Part shown: piece by piece, positions 34,742 through 44,096 of the stretch
How the letters are laid out: the number at the start of each line of letters is the position of its first letter
How positions within the stretch are numbered: the stretch's first letter is position 1
Assembly (NCBI GenBank): GCA_030752795.1
Contig: JASMDM010000081.1
Span: forward strand, 1 to 64,000
DNA: 64,000 nucleotides
Source of the DNA: SAR202 cluster bacterium
GTDB lineage: Bacteria; Chloroflexota; Dehalococcoidia; Lucifugimonadales; UBA1123
Direction: 5' to 3'
Notes under the pieces: model-generated
What the model saw: the letters and a program-made list of their open reading frames with translations, nothing else
Told to the model about the DNA's origin: nothing
The model's database searches: none
Position numbers and translations under genes: made by a program

Positions 34742-36544
34742 TCACCGGCGGCCAAATTCGCGCTCCAACTGCCCCGTCGTCATGTGGATCATCGTCGGGC
34801 GGCCGTGGGGGCAGGTGTTCGGCTGAACACACGCTTCCAGGCGCCGGACGAGGCCCGTCATCTCTTCGTGGACCAGCGTCTTGCCCGCTCGTATGGCCGA
34901 GTGGCACGCGATGGAGTACGCCGCACGCTCCTCCCACGTCTCGAAGCCGCCGCCGTCCGCCATGAGCTCAAGGATGTCGACGAACGCCTGAGCAGGGTCG
35001 GAAGCCCCCAGCAGTACCGGCACGCCTCGCACCAGGTAGGCGTCGCCCCCGAACGGCTCGACGAGAAAGCCTAGCGACGCGACGGCTTTGGCTTGCGTGC
35101 GAACCAGGTTGTGCAGCTCCGGATTCACCTCGACGACGATGGGTTCCAGCAGCGTCTGTACGTCGGGCTCACCGGACATGGCCTCGGCTTTGACTTGCTC
35201 GAATATGACTCGTTCGTGTGCCGCGTGCTGATCGATCAGGTACATCCCGTCGGGACCCTCGGCGACGATGTACGTGCTCTGCACTTGGCCCAGCACGCGC
35301 AAGACAGGCAGTGTGTTTCGCGGAACCACGGGCTCCTGTGGGATGTCCGGCACGGGAGATTCGTTTTGCCTGCCGGTTGGCGCGTCGGGCCATCCAATGG
35401 GCGGCGATGCCATACCTGCGCTGGGCCTCTCTTGCCTGAGGAACGGCGGCGCGGGCCAGAACGAGCCGGAGGCGGTCGAGCTCGACGACGGTTGCGTGTG
35501 AGCTTGGCCCTGTCTGACGCCACGAACTTCCGGCACCGGAGCGTGGGCGATCAACGCTCGCCGCACGGCTTGTTGAACCGTGGCGAAAATCTGCCCTTCT
35601 TGCCGAAACCGCACCTCGGTCTTCGACGGGTGTGCGTTGACGTCCACCTCGCCGGGCGGCACGTCGATGTTAATCACGGCCAGCGGGAACCTGCGTTCGG
35701 CCATGAAGCCGTGGTATGCCTGGTCGACGGCGACCCCGAGCGCTCGGTTTTGAATCCAGCGTCTGTTGACAAAGAAACTGACATAGGAGCGGTTGGCTCT
35801 GGACATCGATGGATCGCCGGTGAGTCCCCGGGCGGTCGACTGGCTGTCGTCATCGGCTTCTTCGGGCGACATCTCAAGCATCGCCTGCGCGGTCTTGAGC
35901 CCGTACACGGCAGCCACGGCCTCTCGGAGTGAGCCAGAACCTGGACTGGCGAACCGCTTTCCGCGATCGAGATCAAGTTCGAAGGCCACCTCGGGATATG
36001 CCAGGGCGTATCGAGTCACGACGGTTTGGATGCGAGAGGTTTCCGCTCCTGCCGATCGGAGGAACTTTTGGCGTGCTGGGAAGTTTCGAAAAAGGCCTGA
36101 CACACCGATCGTCGTCCCGGTCGGTGCGCCGGTGGCTTCAAGGCGAACGACGCTTCCGTCGCTAACGTCGATGCGTGTGCCGGACTCCTCGTCTTGAGCT
36201 CGGGTCGACAGCGTGACTCGTGACACAGAGGCGATGCTGGGGAGTGCTTCGCCGCGGAATCCGAGCGTGGTTATCGCGTCCAAGTCCTCGGCGCGCGTCA
36301 CTTTGCTAGTGGCGAATCGTTCGAATGCTAACTCGACCTGATCCGAAGGTATGCCCGAGCCGTTGTCGGACACCCGAATCAGTTCGACGCCACCGCCTCG
36401 TACTTCAATCGAGATGCGGGTGGCGCCGGCGTCAAGGGCGTTCTCGAGCAACTCTTTTGTCGCCGATGCGGGACGCTCGATGACCTCGCCTGCAGCGATC
36501 TTCGACGCTACGTCCGGGCGCAGGAGACGGATGGCGCCGGTCAT
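34742..36544 (-). CDS. mutL: DNA mismatch repair protein MutL
   Basis: Couples mismatch recognition to strand nicking; 600 residues. The GHKL ATPase motifs are ELLENALDAGAT, VSDNGSGI, TLGFRGEAL and the AHPSKTEVRF strand. The C-terminal dimerisation domain carries DQHAAHERVIFEQ (about 434-446), the endonuclease metal site of MutL proteins that lack MutH, plus ACHSAIRAG and CPHGRPTM. It is therefore a nicking MutL. Its ATG overlaps the HAD gene stop by four bases (ATGA), so the two are translationally coupled. MutS is not in the window. Confidence 0.96.
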   Translation of the reverse strand: MTGAIRLLRPDVASKIAAGEVIERPASATKELLENALDAGATRISIEVRGGGVELIRVSDNGSGIPSDQVELAFERFATSKVTRAEDLDAITTLGFRGEALPSIASVSRVTLSTRAQDEESGTRIDVSDGSVVRLEATGAPTGTTIGVSGLFRNFPARQKFLRSAGAETSRIQTVVTRYALAYPEVAFELDLDRGKRFASPGSGSLREAVAAVYGLKTAQAMLEMSPEEADDDSQSTARGLTGDPSMSRANRSYVSFFVNRRWIQNRALGVAVDQAYHGFMAERRFPLAVINIDVPPGEVDVNAHPSKTEVRFRQEGQIFATVQQAVRRALIAHAPVPEVRGVRQGQAHTQPSSSSTASGSFWPAPPFLRQERPSAGMASPPIGWPDAPTGRQNESPVPDIPQEPVVPRNTLPVLRVLGQVQSTYIVAEGPDGMYLIDQHAAHERVIFEQVKAEAMSGEPDVQTLLEPIVVEVNPELHNLVRTQAKAVASLGFLVEPFGGDAYLVRGVPVLLGASDPAQAFVDILELMADGGGFETWEERAAYSIACHSAIRAGKTLVHEEMTGLVRRLEACVQPNTCPHGRPTMIHMTTGQLEREFGRR

Positions 36545-36987
36545 CCTCCGGCGGGACGTGTGGCCGTGGCTGCTCGATACCCAACACGGCCGGATTCGCC
36601 GGTCTCAGCAAACTCGGTGATGATGTTGTAAATGCGGTCCATCTGATCGTCAGAGTCCGACTTGAAGAAGTACGGCGACACCAAGATGCCGCCGAAGACG
36701 TCGACGATCTCAGGATAGTCGTCGATCACGAAATCCGGCCACAGCGGCACTTTCATCTCTTCGAGGCCAGCCACGAAATCCTGGATCGGTTTCTGGTAGA
36801 TCCCCGTGACAAAACTCTCCAGGTCGTGCTTTTTGACTTCCCATTTTCGCAGTCCGACGCCTGACCAGATGAAAAGGTTGTGCCCGTCGTTTACCAATCG
36901 TTCAAAAGTTTCGCGGGTCCTGGGCCGCAGGCTGCCGTCCACTGCCAGAATCGTGTAATCGACATCGAAAAATACGTTGAGCCCCAA
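36541..36987 (-). CDS. HAD-superfamily hydrolase-like protein
   Basis: A 148-residue short HAD protein. Motif I is DVDYTI (DxDxT/V class) at about 8-13, motif II is LFIWSGVG, and the acidic motif is DFVIDDYPEIVDVFGG. The lack of a cap domain fits small phosphatases or nucleotidases. It begins TTG 36987 after AGAGGA and overlaps mutL by four bases. A link to mismatch repair is suggested only by this coupling; the substrate is unknown. Confidence 0.8.
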   Translation of the reverse strand: MGLNVFFDVDYTILAVDGSLRPRTRETFERLVNDGHNLFIWSGVGLRKWEVKKHDLESFVTGIYQKPIQDFVAGLEEMKVPLWPDFVIDDYPEIVDVFGGILVSPYFFKSDSDDQMDRIYNIITEFAETGESGRVGYRAATATRPAGG

Positions 36988-37075
36988 TATGCAATCCTCT
37001 TCCCAAAGCTAATCGGCCGGTTGAGCCAGCCCTCGCCAATGATACCATCACCGATCCGCACGAACCGAGGCTGGT

Positions 37076-38728
37076 TTACAACGCCGCGGCGTGGCCGTCC
37101 GAGCGTGGATCCGATCCCGCCGTTTTGACGCCGGTTTGCTGGTCGATCACGATCAACTTCGCCGAGCCGCCGTGACCCAAGGCCGCTTTGACATCTACTT
37201 TGTGGCCTTTCGCTCGCAGCTTCTCGACCTCAATCACGGACATCCCGGGGTCGAGCTCGACTCGCGGCGCGTCGTCGATCGACGCAGGGTCCGAGCCTGG
37301 AGTGCTAACCCAGCGAGGCGCTTCGACCGCCTGCTGAGCGTCCATGCCGTGGTCGATGACGTTGCTGATCACCTGGACGTTCCACGGGATCTGACGATCG
37401 CCGCCGGGCGTGCCGCCGACGAGCACCGGTTCGTCGTCCTTGAAAACCATGTACGCGTTGAGGGTGTGCATTGTGCGCTTGCCGCCTTCGATGACGTTCG
37501 GGTGTCCGTCGACGAGCGAGAAGCCACGTCCGGCGCGATTGTTGAGCAGCACACCGGTGCTGCCCGCGACGAATCCGCAGCCGAATCCCATCGACAAGCT
37601 GTGGATGAACGACGCCGCGTTGCCGTCTTTGTCGACGACGCAGAAGTAGCTGGTGTTGTCGTCGCCCGGTATCGGCGCGGCCAGAGGGCCGGGTTCGTGG
37701 ACCGTCGTTGCGTTCGGCTCGATGAGATTGCGACGCTGCTCCGCGAACGACTTCGAGATGATCTCGTCGAGCGGATTCGCGATGAAATCAGGGTCGCCCA
37801 TGTATCGGTTTCGATCGGCGAAAGCCAGGTTTTTCGCCTCGAGCATCGCGTGAACCGCCTCGGCGCTGTAGAAACCCATCCCCGTCAGGTCGAAGCCTTC
37901 AAGGATATTGAGCATTTGCAGGATCAGGTGCCCCTGTGACGGCGGCGCGGTCTCGTACACGGTGTGGCCGCGGTACGTCGTCGATATCGGAGGCTCGTAC
38001 CAGGTCGTCTCGTGTGCCGCGAACTCCGCTTCGGTGTACAGCCCGCCGCCGGCCTGAATCGCTCGGACCATCTCCTTGGCCGTCTCCCCCCGGTAGAACT
38101 CATCGACACCGCCGTCGGCAACGCGCCGCAGAGTCCGAGCCAGGTTCTTCTGCAAGAGCACGTCGCCGGCCTGGAACGCAGCGCCGTTCTTCGTGAAGAT
38201 GGCGGCCGAGTCCGCGAACTTGTTCAGCTTGTCGTTCAGTGCCGCGAAGCCGTTGGCGCTCTTCTCCGACAGAGCGTAGCCGTCTTCCGCGTAGCCGATC
38301 GCGGGCTCCAGGAGCTTGGCCAACGGCAACGTGCCCAGACGGTCGAGGATCGTGACCCAGCCGTGCACCTCGCCCGGAATCGCTGCCGCAATCGGACCGT
38401 CGAGCGGCATCTTGTCGAGTCCTTGCCTGACGAAGTAATCGCGATTCGCCGCCAACGGCGCCTTGCCGCTGCCGTTCATGCCGTAGACGCGCCCGGTCTT
38501 GGCTTCGTACATGATGACGAATGGCTCGCCGCCCAGACCGCAACCCGCCGGAACCGTGACCGCCTCAGCCGCCGCGGTGGCGATCGCCGCGTCGAACGCG
38601 TTGCCGCCGTCGGCCAGAACGCGCAAGCCCGCAGAGGCCGCCAGCGGCGAGATCGACACAACCACGCCGCCTTTGGTGTAGACCGTGCTTCTGCCCGTGT
38701 TGACCTGCGACGCCGAATCCATCACCAT
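37076..38728 (-). CDS. ggt: gamma-glutamyltransferase
   Basis: Ntn-type enzyme that cleaves gamma-glutamyl compounds such as glutathione, self-processed into two chains; 550 residues. The nucleophilic Thr is in DDNTSYFCVVDKDGN (about 358), followed by GGTPGGDRQ and VEAPRW. The start is ATG 38728, eight bases after GGAGGGG; the frame further upstream is not conserved. No signal peptide is visible, so it may act in the cytoplasm. It is divergent from the TPR lipoprotein. Confidence 0.92.
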   Translation of the reverse strand: MVMDSASQVNTGRSTVYTKGGVVVSISPLAASAGLRVLADGGNAFDAAIATAAAEAVTVPAGCGLGGEPFVIMYEAKTGRVYGMNGSGKAPLAANRDYFVRQGLDKMPLDGPIAAAIPGEVHGWVTILDRLGTLPLAKLLEPAIGYAEDGYALSEKSANGFAALNDKLNKFADSAAIFTKNGAAFQAGDVLLQKNLARTLRRVADGGVDEFYRGETAKEMVRAIQAGGGLYTEAEFAAHETTWYEPPISTTYRGHTVYETAPPSQGHLILQMLNILEGFDLTGMGFYSAEAVHAMLEAKNLAFADRNRYMGDPDFIANPLDEIISKSFAEQRRNLIEPNATTVHEPGPLAAPIPGDDNTSYFCVVDKDGNAASFIHSLSMGFGCGFVAGSTGVLLNNRAGRGFSLVDGHPNVIEGGKRTMHTLNAYMVFKDDEPVLVGGTPGGDRQIPWNVQVISNVIDHGMDAQQAVEAPRWVSTPGSDPASIDDAPRVELDPGMSVIEVEKLRAKGHKVDVKAALGHGGSAKLIVIDQQTGVKTAGSDPRSDGHAAAL

Positions 38729-38864
38729 ATTAGTACCCCTCCGATCCGTATGCTGGCGTACATCTGCGCACATGCTAGCATCACAGTCAAGCCGGGCCGG
38801 AATATCGATCGAAACGAAACCGGTCCGCATCGCGAAACGTACAAATCGTCAAGGAGGCCAAACC

Positions 38865-39503
38865 TTGATTGGCTTGAAGTTTGCTGCGGTCGCAATCGCA
38901 ACATTGATGCTCATCGCCGCTTGTAGCGACCTCCAGGCGGAAGCGGACGAGCACTACGACCTCGGCGTCGCACACCAGGAAGCCGACGAACTGGAAGAGG
39001 CAATCACCGAGTTCACGGAAGTGATTCGCCTCGAGCCGGACCGGTACGAGGCCCACTACAACCGCGGGATCGTCAACGCCAATTCAGGGAACCTACGAAC
39101 CGCGATCGACGATTTCGACAGGGCTCTCGAACTCAAGCCGGATTACGCCGACGCGATGCATAATCGAGGCTTGACCTGGGGCAACTTGGGCCAGGAATGG
39201 CGGGCGATAGCCGACTTCGAGGCGGCGACGACGCAGGACCCGGCGCTGACCGAGGCACACGTGGCCAAAGGCGCGACGCTGATAAACCTGAGTCAGTTCG
39301 CGCAAGCCCTCGAAAGTCTAGACCGCGCGATCCTGCTGGACCCAAACCGACCCGGCGCCTTCGCCCTTCGAGCCGTCGCTCACGCCATCGTGGCCGACGA
39401 CGAGTCGGCGGATTCCGACATTGCCAGAGCCGTCGAGCTCGGTTTCAGCGCGACAGCTCTGCAAGGCGACGTCGACCGTGTCAGGGAGGCGCGCGGCAAC
39501 TAG
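38865..39503 (+). CDS. TPR-repeat lipoprotein
   Basis: A 212-residue lipoprotein. AAGGAGG (38851-38857) sets the start at TTG 38865. The signal peptide ends in LIAAC, a lipobox, so mature Cys follows. Four to five TPR units come next (DEHYDLGVAHQEADELEEAITEFTEVIRLEP; YEAHYNRGIVNANSG...; AMHNRGLTWGNLG...). It is a paralogue of the lipoprotein at 53542-54174, which shares the CxxxxDADEHY start. It probably scaffolds protein contacts at the cell surface; the partner is unknown. Confidence 0.85.
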   Translation: MIGLKFAAVAIATLMLIAACSDLQAEADEHYDLGVAHQEADELEEAITEFTEVIRLEPDRYEAHYNRGIVNANSGNLRTAIDDFDRALELKPDYADAMHNRGLTWGNLGQEWRAIADFEAATTQDPALTEAHVAKGATLINLSQFAQALESLDRAILLDPNRPGAFALRAVAHAIVADDESADSDIARAVELGFSATALQGDVDRVREARGN

Positions 39504-39641
39504 CCATCGCCGTATCTGACCGATCCCACGATTCGAAGCTTTCGCGTTCGGGTCGAACACGGTATCCTAAGCCCTGGAATCGCATCGGTCCCGAAACCGG
39601 CCGTTCGCCCCTCGCATCCGCGATCTTCGGAGGAGAACCCC

Positions 39642-40610
39642 TTGACCCAGACGCCTACGATTCACGACGTTATCCAGGCACGAAAACGCATCACCGGCTA
39701 CGTCACGCGCACGCCGTTGCACCGATACATCGCCCTCGAGAAGCTTCTGGGCGCGTCCGAAGTGCACGTCAAGCACGAGAACCACCAACGCCTCGGAGCG
39801 TTCAAGATGCGAGGCGGCATCAACCTGCTGTCCCAGCTTTCACCGATGGAGCTCAGCCGGGGCGTCTCGACGGCATCCAGCGGGAACCACGGCCAGTCGA
39901 TAGCGTATGCCGCGTCGGTCTTCGGAGCGATAGCCGTCGTCGGCGTGCCGGAGGGCGCGAATCCCGGCAAGGTGGAATCGATGCGCAATCTTGGCGCGGA
40001 GGTCATACACCACGGCGCGTTCTACGACGAGACCCGTGCGTACATGGACCGGCTATCGCGCGAGGAAGGCTACCGATACATCGACGCCGTCAACGAGTCG
40101 CAACTCGTCGCCGGAGTCGGGACGTACACCCTCGAGATCATGGAAGACTTGCCCGACGTCGACGTCATCATCGTGCCCGTCGGCGGGGGCAGCGGCGCGT
40201 GCGGCGCGTGCATCGTCGCCAAGTCCGTCAACCCGAACGTGCAGGTCATCGGCGTGCAAGCCGAGCAAGCCCCTGCGGTGTTCCTCTCCTGGCAGGAAGG
40301 CAAGGTCGTGCAAGCGCCAATGCGGTCGAAGGCCGAGGGCCTCGCCACCGGCACCGGCTTCGACCTCACGCTCGGCATCCTCCGCGAACACCTCGACGAC
40401 TTCATCCTAGTAACCGATGACGAGATGGACCAGGCGATCGTCCACCACCTCCGGATGACACACAACCTCACCGAGCACGCCGGCGCGGCGTCGCTGGCCG
40501 GCGCCGTCAAGATGAAAGACCGCCTCGAAGGCAAGAAAGTCGCCCTCATCATGAGCGGCGGCAACGTATCGCTCGAACACCTGAAAGCGGCACTCGACAA
40601 ATACGGATAG
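39642..40610 (+). CDS. threonine/serine dehydratase-like PLP enzyme
   Basis: Fold-type II PLP enzyme of 322 residues that deaminates serine or threonine, or a related beta-hydroxy amino acid. K55 in QRLGAFKMRGG is the PLP lysine (GAFK in place of the common GSFK). SSGNHGQS is the substrate loop, and VGGGSG binds the PLP phosphate. There is no regulatory ACT domain, so it is a catabolic-type enzyme. TTG 39642 follows GGAGGAG. Its own operon; the gene that follows is separated by repeats. Confidence 0.88.
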   Translation: MTQTPTIHDVIQARKRITGYVTRTPLHRYIALEKLLGASEVHVKHENHQRLGAFKMRGGINLLSQLSPMELSRGVSTASSGNHGQSIAYAASVFGAIAVVGVPEGANPGKVESMRNLGAEVIHHGAFYDETRAYMDRLSREEGYRYIDAVNESQLVAGVGTYTLEIMEDLPDVDVIIVPVGGGSGACGACIVAKSVNPNVQVIGVQAEQAPAVFLSWQEGKVVQAPMRSKAEGLATGTGFDLTLGILREHLDDFILVTDDEMDQAIVHHLRMTHNLTEHAGAASLAGAVKMKDRLEGKKVALIMSGGNVSLEHLKAALDKYG

Positions 40611-41000
40611 GCGTTGCTGATCGCGTCGTCTTCCGATCAATCGGAAGCCTGCCATAGGGCCGCAGTCGGTGGATCAACGAGCCCGGACAAAACCCGGACC
40701 TAGATACTTCGAGCTTTACGGAATTGGAGTGGAGCGAAACCGCGTCGAAATGGAGTCCAGGGGCAGAGCCCCAGCGGGTTCTAGGGTGTCCCTAGGGTTC
40801 ATACAGTCCTAAAATACCTTCGGGGGCGGGTGGGACAGATCTACCTTCATAACAAGACCCCTTAGGCGTACCTCTGGACCGCCGGTAATTCTCCTGCGAA
40901 GAGCACCGCTTTACCGAACTGATTCACTGTCCGCAACGCGGGCATATCCATGATAACGAAGAGCCAGGTTGTTGACCCCGAGTACAAAAGGAGCCACGAC
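40611..41000. repeat. gap with GGGTGTCCC-type repeat, copy 2
   Basis: No gene. About 40750-40860 carries GGGGCAGAGCCCC (self-complementary), then AGGGTGTCCCTAGGG, a CAGTCCTAAAATACC stretch and CGGGGGCGGGTGGGACAG. It shares module order with the gap at 34.5-34.6 kb. Confidence 0.5.
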
Positions 41001-41657
41001 ATGACCAACCAACCGATCTCCGACGACGCCCCCGGTGCGATCCTCTTCCCCGAGTACGACACGCTCTACGAACTCATCGCCTCCGAAGTCCGAGGTCTGA
41101 CCGACGAACAGCTCGACTTCTCGTCCGACCAGTGGGGATGGGCCGAGTGGAGCATCCGCATCCAACTCAGCCACATGTCGTCGCTCATCTACCGCTGGCT
41201 GATCTCGCGCTGGGGCCACACCCTGTTCCCGAACGACGAACACAGAATCGACGATGTCGGCGACCTCAACCACCCCGACTTCGACCGACGCATGAACGAC
41301 AACAAGTACCACGACCTGCCGATCATCCTCGAAAAGCTGGAGCAAGGCATCGACCTAGCCCGCCGAGTCCTCGCCGACCGAACTGTCGGCTTCCTGCGCT
41401 CGCACTTTTACGTCCAGGACCAGGGCCCGCACTGGGATCTGATGCTGAAAGCCCACCCGACTGGAATCACCCCCACCGGCGAGCCCGGCAAAGGCGACAT
41501 GCTCCTCGAAGCCACGATGCGCCACATCTACTTCGAAGAGATAACCCACCTCTTCAACATCCAACGCCTCAAGCGAGCGCAGTCGCTCCCAACTCCCGCC
41601 GATCTCCCCCGCGTCGGCTACTGGGCGCTCGAGGGGTGGGACGTCAGCGAGGCGTAG
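41001..41657 (+). CDS. DinB-like protein
   Basis: A 218-residue DinB/YfiT-like four-helix-bundle protein. AAAAGGAG sets ATG 41001. The first metal His is in WSIRIQLSHMSSLIYRWL and the later ones in ATMRHIYFEEITHLFNIQRL. The C-terminal ALEGWDVSEA tail is distinctive. Codons end strikingly often in C, more than in flanking genes, which may reflect transfer or high expression. The biochemical role is unknown; family members include thiol S-transferases. Confidence 0.7.
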   Translation: MTNQPISDDAPGAILFPEYDTLYELIASEVRGLTDEQLDFSSDQWGWAEWSIRIQLSHMSSLIYRWLISRWGHTLFPNDEHRIDDVGDLNHPDFDRRMNDNKYHDLPIILEKLEQGIDLARRVLADRTVGFLRSHFYVQDQGPHWDLMLKAHPTGITPTGEPGKGDMLLEATMRHIYFEEITHLFNIQRLKRAQSLPTPADLPRVGYWALEGWDVSEA

Positions 41658-42008
41658 GGGGGACGGGCGCTCGTCCGGTGCCGTAGCTACCTTGCCAGCG
41701 ATTCTCTTGGAATGACGGCTCTGCGTCCATCTCAAATGCAAGACCCATCGCGGTCATTTCGCCAGAAACCCGATGTTGTGCACCACCCCGAAAGCACGAC
41801 CTAAATCGATGCCCAAGGCACTTTTTGACTCGGTGCTATGACGTCCCGTCTGGGCGACGGCGGCTGGAAACCTACGATGTGCATTTGCAGGTTCAATGCC
41901 TCAGATTGATGGTCGAACCTGGGCGACGGATCGAGCGTCGTCTTCAAGATTACTCGGAATCTGATTGACCGGCATCACGGCGTGAACTCCCAACATCGAG
42001 GTGCGTTT
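41658..42008. other. gap before the TIR gene
   Basis: About 350 bases with lower GC than the flanks. I see no gene, repeat module or clear promoter. Confidence 0.5.
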
Positions 42009-42383
42009 GTGACAGTCGTAATAGTGTTCGTGAGCTTCGAGTTCGAACGCGATTCTCATTTGAAAAACAGTCTCATTGGGCAGGCGCGTGAACACCAAGA
42101 ACTGTTGTCGATCCAAGACACTTCGTTACCAGGGGCTTATCACACCACGGTTTGGGTCGGGAAGGCGCGAGAAGCGATCCGAAGAAGCGATTTCGTAATC
42201 GTATTGATCGGGCAAGACACACAGAATGCCCCAGGGGTGCTTGAGGAGGTGAAAATCGCCACAAACCTCAAGAAGCCGGTGATCCAGATTAGGCCTAAGG
42301 GACCGAGGTATGGCGGCGTAGATGGCCCTGGTGACATCCATGCTTGGAAATGGAAAACAATTCGGAGATTGCCAGGCGGCTGA
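42009..42383 (+). CDS. solitary TIR-like domain protein (ThsB-like)
   Basis: A 124-residue single-domain protein. GAGG (41998-42001) favours GTG 42009, giving VTVVIVFVSFEFERDSHLKN; GTG 41982 is an alternative. The fold reads as beta-1 VIVFVSFEFERD, an Asp/Ser-rich SIQDTSLPG loop, VGKAREAIRRSDFVIVLIGQDTQNAP, and GVLEEVKIATNLKKPVIQI with a conserved acidic pair (E79/E80) as in TIR-like proteins of the MTH538/ThsB group. In Thoeris defence, ThsB makes a cyclic ADP-ribose signal. No ThsA-type effector is adjacent. AT-richer than its neighbours. Confidence 0.75.
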   Translation: MTVVIVFVSFEFERDSHLKNSLIGQAREHQELLSIQDTSLPGAYHTTVWVGKAREAIRRSDFVIVLIGQDTQNAPGVLEEVKIATNLKKPVIQIRPKGPRYGGVDGPGDIHAWKWKTIRRLPGG

Positions 42384-42516
42384 CCGAGCCTGTCAGTTGG
42401 CTAGTCCGCAATCCGACGGTGAACGCCGTATTACAGGAGTTCTGTTCCCGTCACACTCGCTTTTCGCGACCTAAACATACCCGCGGACATTGATCTGTGG
42501 GACTGGGTCCGCCCCT

Positions 42517-43653
42517 TTACCACCCCACCGACCCCTCGAGCCGTTGGCGCACCTCTTCGGGCGTTGTGCGGATGCGTTGGCGGACGGGGGAGTCGTCGAT
42601 GCGGTTGGCGGTTGTGGCGGCTTCGGCGAGGAGCTCGACGCCGCCTAGGAAGTCGGTGAGCGCGATGGTTTCGGCTCCGACGTCGCCGTCCGGGTCGGGG
42701 ATCGATGTTGTCGCGTTGTGGTGGTTGACCAGCGGGAAGGCGAGGCCGGTCGCGCGGTAGCCGAAGACGGCGAAGGCAGTGCCCTCACATGAGCCGCCGC
42801 TCATCAGTCGGCGCTGGAATCTGAACTCGGGGTCGCGTTCGCGGATCGTGTCAACGGCAACGGCCAGGATTTGCTCAGCCTCGGCGTCGAACGTGTACAT
42901 CGCGTCGCCGGTGCGGATGACAGGGCCGTCGCCCTGTGCGACGCCCTGGATCACCGGGCTGGACTCGATGGACACGACCAGCGTGTCCATGGGCAGCGTA
43001 CGGGCTTCGGCCAGCAGCCTTGCTCCGAACAGTCCGCCTTCCTCGGCTCTTGTGAACACCGCGTATAGGTCGGCTTCGACTCCGTCATGAACGAGCCGTT
43101 CGAGCGCTGCGGCCGTGGCGGCGCACCCGGCGAGGTCGTCGAGGGCGCGCATCTTGATGTAGTCGCCGTCGAGCTCGAAGTCCGGCAGGTCGAACACGAT
43201 GGGCAGGCAGGGCTCGACCGAAACGTCGTCGCTGACTTCGAGCAGCGTCAGACGCTCGGACGCGTCCTCGGACAATGGCGTTTCGGGCGGTACGAGCTCA
43301 CCCTTCGCGCGGCTCCCGTCCGGCAGCAAGACCTGCACCGGCACGCGCTTTCGGAGAGATGCCGCGGGCACGCCGCCGAGTGCCCGAACTACGATCTGGC
43401 CGTCGCGGACCTCCGCGATCTCGTAGCCGGGGTGGTCCATGTGCGCCACGTACGCCGTAGGTGGACGGTCGTCGCCCGCACCGTTTACGTAGTGAGCGAT
43501 CACGTTGCCGAACGAGTCGACCTGCACAACGACGCCCAGGTCGCGCGCGAATTGGGCCAAGTACTTCGCCGGGCCACCCTCGTGGAACGGCGCGGCGGGT
43601 TTTCGACCGAGCTCCTCCAGAATCTCGAGCGCTCGACGTCCGTGATCGTTCAT
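42517..43653 (-). CDS. M42-family metallopeptidase
   Basis: Dinuclear metal aminopeptidase/glucanase-like enzyme, 378 residues, cytoplasmic. Metal ligands are visible: H and D in VAHMDHPG, D in ALDDLAG, EE in TRAEEGGLFGA, a later acidic SIESS and the His of FPLVNHHNATT. An AAGGAG site precedes the ATG at 43653. Family enzymes usually form TET dodecamers that trim peptides. Monocistronic; repeat copy 2 lies upstream. Confidence 0.88.
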   Translation of the reverse strand: MNDHGRRALEILEELGRKPAAPFHEGGPAKYLAQFARDLGVVVQVDSFGNVIAHYVNGAGDDRPPTAYVAHMDHPGYEIAEVRDGQIVVRALGGVPAASLRKRVPVQVLLPDGSRAKGELVPPETPLSEDASERLTLLEVSDDVSVEPCLPIVFDLPDFELDGDYIKMRALDDLAGCAATAAALERLVHDGVEADLYAVFTRAEEGGLFGARLLAEARTLPMDTLVVSIESSPVIQGVAQGDGPVIRTGDAMYTFDAEAEQILAVAVDTIRERDPEFRFQRRLMSGGSCEGTAFAVFGYRATGLAFPLVNHHNATTSIPDPDGDVGAETIALTDFLGGVELLAEAATTANRIDDSPVRQRIRTTPEEVRQRLEGSVGW

Positions 43654-44096
43654 GGCCGATCTCCTTGCTGGTTTACGAGTGCGGGAAGCGTACCAGCGAG
43701 GACGGGCGCAGGCAAGCGGGAGCGGCGGGCGGCGGGTAGCGCTCAGCAGTCAGCCTTCAGCGGTCAGCGGGATTGTCGGCATCGAGGTGGTTCGACAGTT
43801 CCCGAGAAAGCCGGGATCCTGATGCGTCGGGACTTCCAAGTAGCAGCGCCTCATTTCGCCATCCTGAGCCACAGCGAAGGACCTGGTTGTATGCGAAAAT
43901 TGTCTCCCTGCGGGGACCGAGATTCTTCGTCCTTCCGCACGCGGAAGGATCAGAATGGCGACACTTCAAGCGCCGTTTCTACCTCATGCGTTGTCCGTTA
44001 CGCGGACATGATCCCGATTGCATCGGGACTCAATACGAACGGACTGGGGCGGGCGGATCGAGCGAGCTGACGATTGTTTCGCTTTGTCGCGACCAG
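43654..44096. repeat. composite intergenic repeat, copy 2
   Basis: No gene. About 43785-43832 has a TTCGACAG..GCCGGGATCCTGATGCGTCGGGAC module, also found at about 55187-55230. A diverged ATTCTTCG/CGAAGGA module and the palindrome GTCCTTCCGCACGCGGAAGGATC (43929-43951) follow, with AGAATGGCGAC after it. The order of modules resembles copy 1. Confidence 0.6.

Noticed and set aside
42517..43653. Defence-island membership for the M42 peptidase next to the TIR gene
   Set aside because: It is a standard housekeeping-type peptidase on the other strand, with its own ribosome-binding site. Nothing links it to the TIR protein.
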